From the NCBI RefSeq assembly GCF_044772865.1, contig NZ_CP173029.1, positions 682,001 through 746,000 of the forward strand: a stretch of DNA of 64,000 nt. The letters run 5' to 3'. The stretch is from Algirhabdus cladophorae. GTDB lineage: Bacteria; Pseudomonadota; Alphaproteobacteria; Rhodobacterales; Rhodobacteraceae. This document shows positions 61,644 through 64,000 of this stretch, one piece after another (positions within the stretch are counted from its first letter, which is position 1; every line of letters starts with the position of its first letter). Made by a program: the position numbers and the translations under genes. The notes below the pieces were generated by a model that saw only the letters and a list, made by a program, of their open reading frames with translations, did not search any database and was not told the origin of the DNA.

Positions 61644-62069
61644 CACGCCGATTTCGGCAAGGGCTGCGTTAAGTTGTGGCGGGATTGCGTCTTCTGCGGC
61701 GCGCCCCGGGGCCAGATCAATGGGTGCGTCAGCGGCTTGCAGGTAACGCCAGCCTTGGAACGGGCGCTTGAGCGTCGCGGCGACCCGTGTCATTTCCGGT
61801 TCTGAAACAATGGCGCAGCGCCGGATGCCGTCTTGGCCGATCACTTCGTCGAGGCGCAGTATCTTTTGGCGGCATAGGATTACGCCCTTGATGACCCAGT
61901 AGATGCTGCCACCAGCAAGAATCTCGGCTTCGCGTTTGGGCCACATACGGGTCACATGGCGCGGCAAACCATCCGCCGTTTGCGCCCGTTTCTGGGCCTG
62001 CCACGCCTGCAAACCTTCGACGGTTTCTGTACCGACGGACAATTTCACGATATTCACATAGTTATCCAC
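61638..62069 (-). CDS. DUF1489 family protein
   Basis: A 143-residue protein of the alphaproteobacterial DUF1489 family: VDNYVNIVKLSVGTETVEGL, then RHVTRMWPKREAEILAGGS, YWVIKGVILCRQKILRLDEV and CAIVSEPEMTRV. Soluble; unknown function. The start is probably GTG at 62069, which gives the usual N-terminus and has a G-run 7-11 nt upstream; an ATG at 62114 would add 15 unusual residues. Confidence 0.88.
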   Translation of the reverse strand: MDNYVNIVKLSVGTETVEGLQAWQAQKRAQTADGLPRHVTRMWPKREAEILAGGSIYWVIKGVILCRQKILRLDEVIGQDGIRRCAIVSEPEMTRVAATLKRPFQGWRYLQAADAPIDLAPGRAAEDAIPPQLNAALAEIGVL

Positions 62070-62085
62070 AGAGTCGCCCCCAGCG

Positions 62086-62101
62086 CTGGTATATATTGTA
62101 G
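62086..62101 (+). promoter_or_regulatory. Possible NrdR box upstream of nrdJ
   Basis: CTGGTATATATTGTAG matches the core of the NrdR box (ACACWATATATWGTGT) over ten central positions. A weaker match (TGGCGGTCTATAGTGT) is at 62145-62160. NrdR is the ATP/dATP-sensing repressor of ribonucleotide reductases. Spacing between the two is larger than usual, so the second may not be real. Confidence 0.35.
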
Positions 62102-62198
62102 TGGTTGGAGCCAAAGAGACAAGTTTTTGTGGTCAGGCGTAGGGTGGCGGTCTATAGTGTGTACCTGCATTAAGGTTTAGCCACATCCGGAGTCTGCC

Positions 62199-64000
62199 AT
62201 GAGCCGTTTTACTGCCCCCATCGCCGAGCAAATTTGGGACATGAAATACCGCTTTAAACAAGCGGACGGAACGGCCATCGACAAAACAGTCGAAGACACG
62301 TGGCGGCGCATTGCGGGATCTTTGGCCTCGGTAGAGGCAGATCCAGCAGCCTGGGAAGGCAAATTCTATGATGCGCTGGAAGATTTCAAATATTTGCCAG
62401 CGGGGCGGATCACTGCCGGGGCTGGAACCGAGCGTAGTGTGACCCTGTTCAATTGCTTTGTGATGGGCACGATCCCTGACAGTATGGGCGGCATCTTCGA
62501 TATGCTGAAAGAGGCCGCTTTGACCATGCAGCAAGGTGGTGGCATCGGCTATGATTTCAGCACGATCCGGCCCAAAGGGGCAGGGGTCAAAGGTGTGGCG
62601 GCCGATGCGTCTGGTCCACTGTCGTTTATGGATGTGTGGGACAGTATGTGCCGCACAATCATGTCCGCAGGGTCGCGCCGCGGAGCGATGATGGCCACGA
62701 TGCGCTGCGATCATCCAGATATCGAGGATTTTATTACGGCCAAATCCGACGCAGCCCGTTTGCGGATGTTTAACGTATCAGTCTTGGTCACAGACCCTTT
62801 CATGGAGGCAGTGAAAGCCGACAAGCCTTGGGATCTGGTGTTTGACGGCACCGTTTATCGCACGGTCCAAGCACGCGAACTGTGGGATGCGATTATGCAA
62901 TCCACGTATGATTATGCCGAACCAGGTGTGATTTTCATCGACCGGATCAATGCGGCCAACAACCTGAACTATGTGGAAACCATTGCGGCCACCAACCCTT
63001 GCGGCGAACAGCCGTTGCCGCCTTATGGGGCCTGTTTGTTAGGCTCGATCAACATGGCGCGTCTGGTCAGTGACCCGTTTGGGAAAGCCGCGCAATTGGA
63101 TGAAGCCGCGCTGATTGATTTGGTAGGTACTGCCGTGCGCATGATGGATAATGTGGTGGATGCCAGCCGCTTCCCATTGGAGGCCCAAGCCCGAGAGGCC
63201 GCAGCCAAGCGTCGGATCGGTCTTGGGGTCACTGGATTAGCGGACGCGTTGTTGATGGTGGGCCTGCGCTATGGATCCGACGAGGCGGCGCGTCAAACGG
63301 ACCGCTGGTTGCACGCAATCGCCCGCGCCGCGTATCTGGCGTCGGTCGATTTGGCCAAGGAAAAGGGGGCGTTCCCCTTGTTTGACGCAGACAAGTACTT
63401 GGCCAGCGGCGCAATGATGCAAATGGACGAGGACGTGCGCGACGCGATCCGCGAGCACGGTATTCGCAACGCGCTTTTGACCTCGATTGCGCCTACGGGC
63501 ACGATCAGCCTTTATGCGGGCAACGTCAGCTCGGGGATTGAGCCTGTGTTTGCCTATGCCTATACCCGCAAAGTTTTGCAAAAGGATGGCAGTCGCACAG
63601 AGGAAGAAGTGGTGGATTACGCCGTGCAAATGTGGCGTGATACGTTTGGCGATGCGGAATTGCCCGACTATTTCGTCAACGCCCAAACTCTAGCGCCAAC
63701 CGATCACGTTAAAATGCAAGCGGCCGCCCAAAAATGGGTCGACAGCAGCATTTCCAAGACGATCAACTGCCCCGAGGACATCAGTTTCGAGGCCTTCAAA
63801 GATGTTTATATGCAGGCTTGGGATACAGGCTGTAAGGGCTGTACCACCTACCGTCCGAACGATGTCACTGGCAGCGTGCTGAGTGTTTCAGAAGCCTCGG
63901 AAGATGCGCCGCAGGTCGATAGCGGAGCGGATGTTGTTTATCTGTCTGAACCGCTGGACCGCCCCAATGAATTGGAAGGCCAGACTTACAAGGTTAAATG
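62199..64000 (+). CDS. nrdJ: Adenosylcobalamin-dependent ribonucleotide reductase (5' part)
   Basis: The first 600 residues of a class II RNR; the gene continues past the window. MSRFTAPIAEQIWDMKYRF is the alphaproteobacterial NrdJ start, GRITAGAGTERSVTLFNCFV, ALTMQQGGGIGYDFSTIRPKG and NPCGEQPLPPYGACLLGSIN (Cys268 near the active site) follow, and IAPTGTISLYAGNVSSGIEP is the substrate P-loop region. It makes deoxynucleotides with AdoCbl without needing oxygen, which links it to cobU and cobC here. ATG at 62199 with CCGGAGT ahead. Confidence 0.97.
   Translation, partial: MSRFTAPIAEQIWDMKYRFKQADGTAIDKTVEDTWRRIAGSLASVEADPAAWEGKFYDALEDFKYLPAGRITAGAGTERSVTLFNCFVMGTIPDSMGGIFDMLKEAALTMQQGGGIGYDFSTIRPKGAGVKGVAADASGPLSFMDVWDSMCRTIMSAGSRRGAMMATMRCDHPDIEDFITAKSDAARLRMFNVSVLVTDPFMEAVKADKPWDLVFDGTVYRTVQARELWDAIMQSTYDYAEPGVIFIDRINAANNLNYVETIAATNPCGEQPLPPYGACLLGSINMARLVSDPFGKAAQLDEAALIDLVGTAVRMMDNVVDASRFPLEAQAREAAAKRRIGLGVTGLADALLMVGLRYGSDEAARQTDRWLHAIARAAYLASVDLAKEKGAFPLFDADKYLASGAMMQMDEDVRDAIREHGIRNALLTSIAPTGTISLYAGNVSSGIEPVFAYAYTRKVLQKDGSRTEEEVVDYAVQMWRDTFGDAELPDYFVNAQTLAPTDHVKMQAAAQKWVDSSISKTINCPEDISFEAFKDVYMQAWDTGCKGCTTYRPNDVTGSVLSVSEASEDAPQVDSGADVVYLSEPLDRPNELEGQTYKVK

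Noticed and set aside
62070..62198. Cobalamin riboswitch ahead of nrdJ (or at cobU)
   Set aside because: I see no B12-box-like GCCACTG or the expected long leader; the cobU-rpoH gap is only about 105 nt and is explained by the rpoH promoter and hairpin.
1..64000. Mobile elements, prophage, tRNA or rRNA genes
   Set aside because: No transposase, integrase, terminal inverted repeats, phage genes, tRNA T-loop signatures or rRNA-like sequence were found by reading both strands.

Overview
The window looks like a chromosomal segment of a marine alphaproteobacterium of the Rhodobacteraceae (Roseobacter group). This rests on gene content and order: an Nfu–TsaB–RimI run, LpoA-like/RsmI/YraN/GshB/ComM together, a RpoHII-like heat-shock sigma factor, short-form HisG with HisZ, class II (B12-dependent) ribonucleotide reductase, two BMP-family nucleoside/purine ABC transporters, and regulatory sites that match alphaproteobacterial Irr, CtrA and RpoE-type consensus. 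I see no tRNA, rRNA, insertion sequence, prophage or CRISPR. Coding density is very high, no stretch over 300 bases lacks a gene, and many genes are coupled by 1-nt gaps or 4-nt ATGA/GTGA overlaps.

Layout. 1-6.2 kb (minus): a TIGR02186-like protein and a TauE/SafE permease, then a complete BMP-type ABC transporter. 6.4-9.5 kb (minus): rimI, tsaB, an Nfu-type Fe-S protein behind an Irr-like box, an EamA exporter that appears to start at CTG, and a Usp protein. 9.5-20.5 kb: GNAT, ilvE-like, Fe-ADH, two small overlapping unknown genes, trpS, a rhomboid lacking its catalytic residues, and murJ-glnD-lpoA-like. 20.6-32.3 kb: rsmI-yraN-gshB, comM, a GST with a Cys-rich tail, cobU-cobC, rpoH with an RpoE-type promoter, coaBC-dut-ThiF/MoeB-like, and an M3 peptidase. 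32.3-39.8 kb: SH3 protein, 2-hydroxyacid dehydrogenase, lipase, membrane protein, panC-panB, and a dimethylglycine-dehydrogenase-like enzyme behind an 18-bp perfect palindrome.

39.8-43.7 kb holds the most unusual locus. A 259-residue protein made almost entirely of 13 copies of a VHIANKxPxF unit (ten of them exact 19-residue units, each with one Cys) is followed within 14 nt by a DUF6065-like protein, then an MFS transporter and a FAD-dependent oxidoreductase, all on one strand. An AT-rich upstream region carries a perfect GTTAA-N7-TTAAC (CtrA-type) site. The arrangement (repetitive short peptide, two possible modifying enzymes, exporter) is what a multi-core modified-peptide (RiPP-like) system would look like, but that function is inference.

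43.9-53.1 kb (minus) is one seven-gene unit, xdhA-xdhB-xdhC-ATPase-permease-permease-BMP, coupling xanthine dehydrogenase to a purine-type importer and ending in a clear terminator. Divergently come dnaE, a lipoprotein, slyX-like, hisS-hisZ-hisG, a DUF1489 protein and the 5' part of nrdJ, which runs off the window end.
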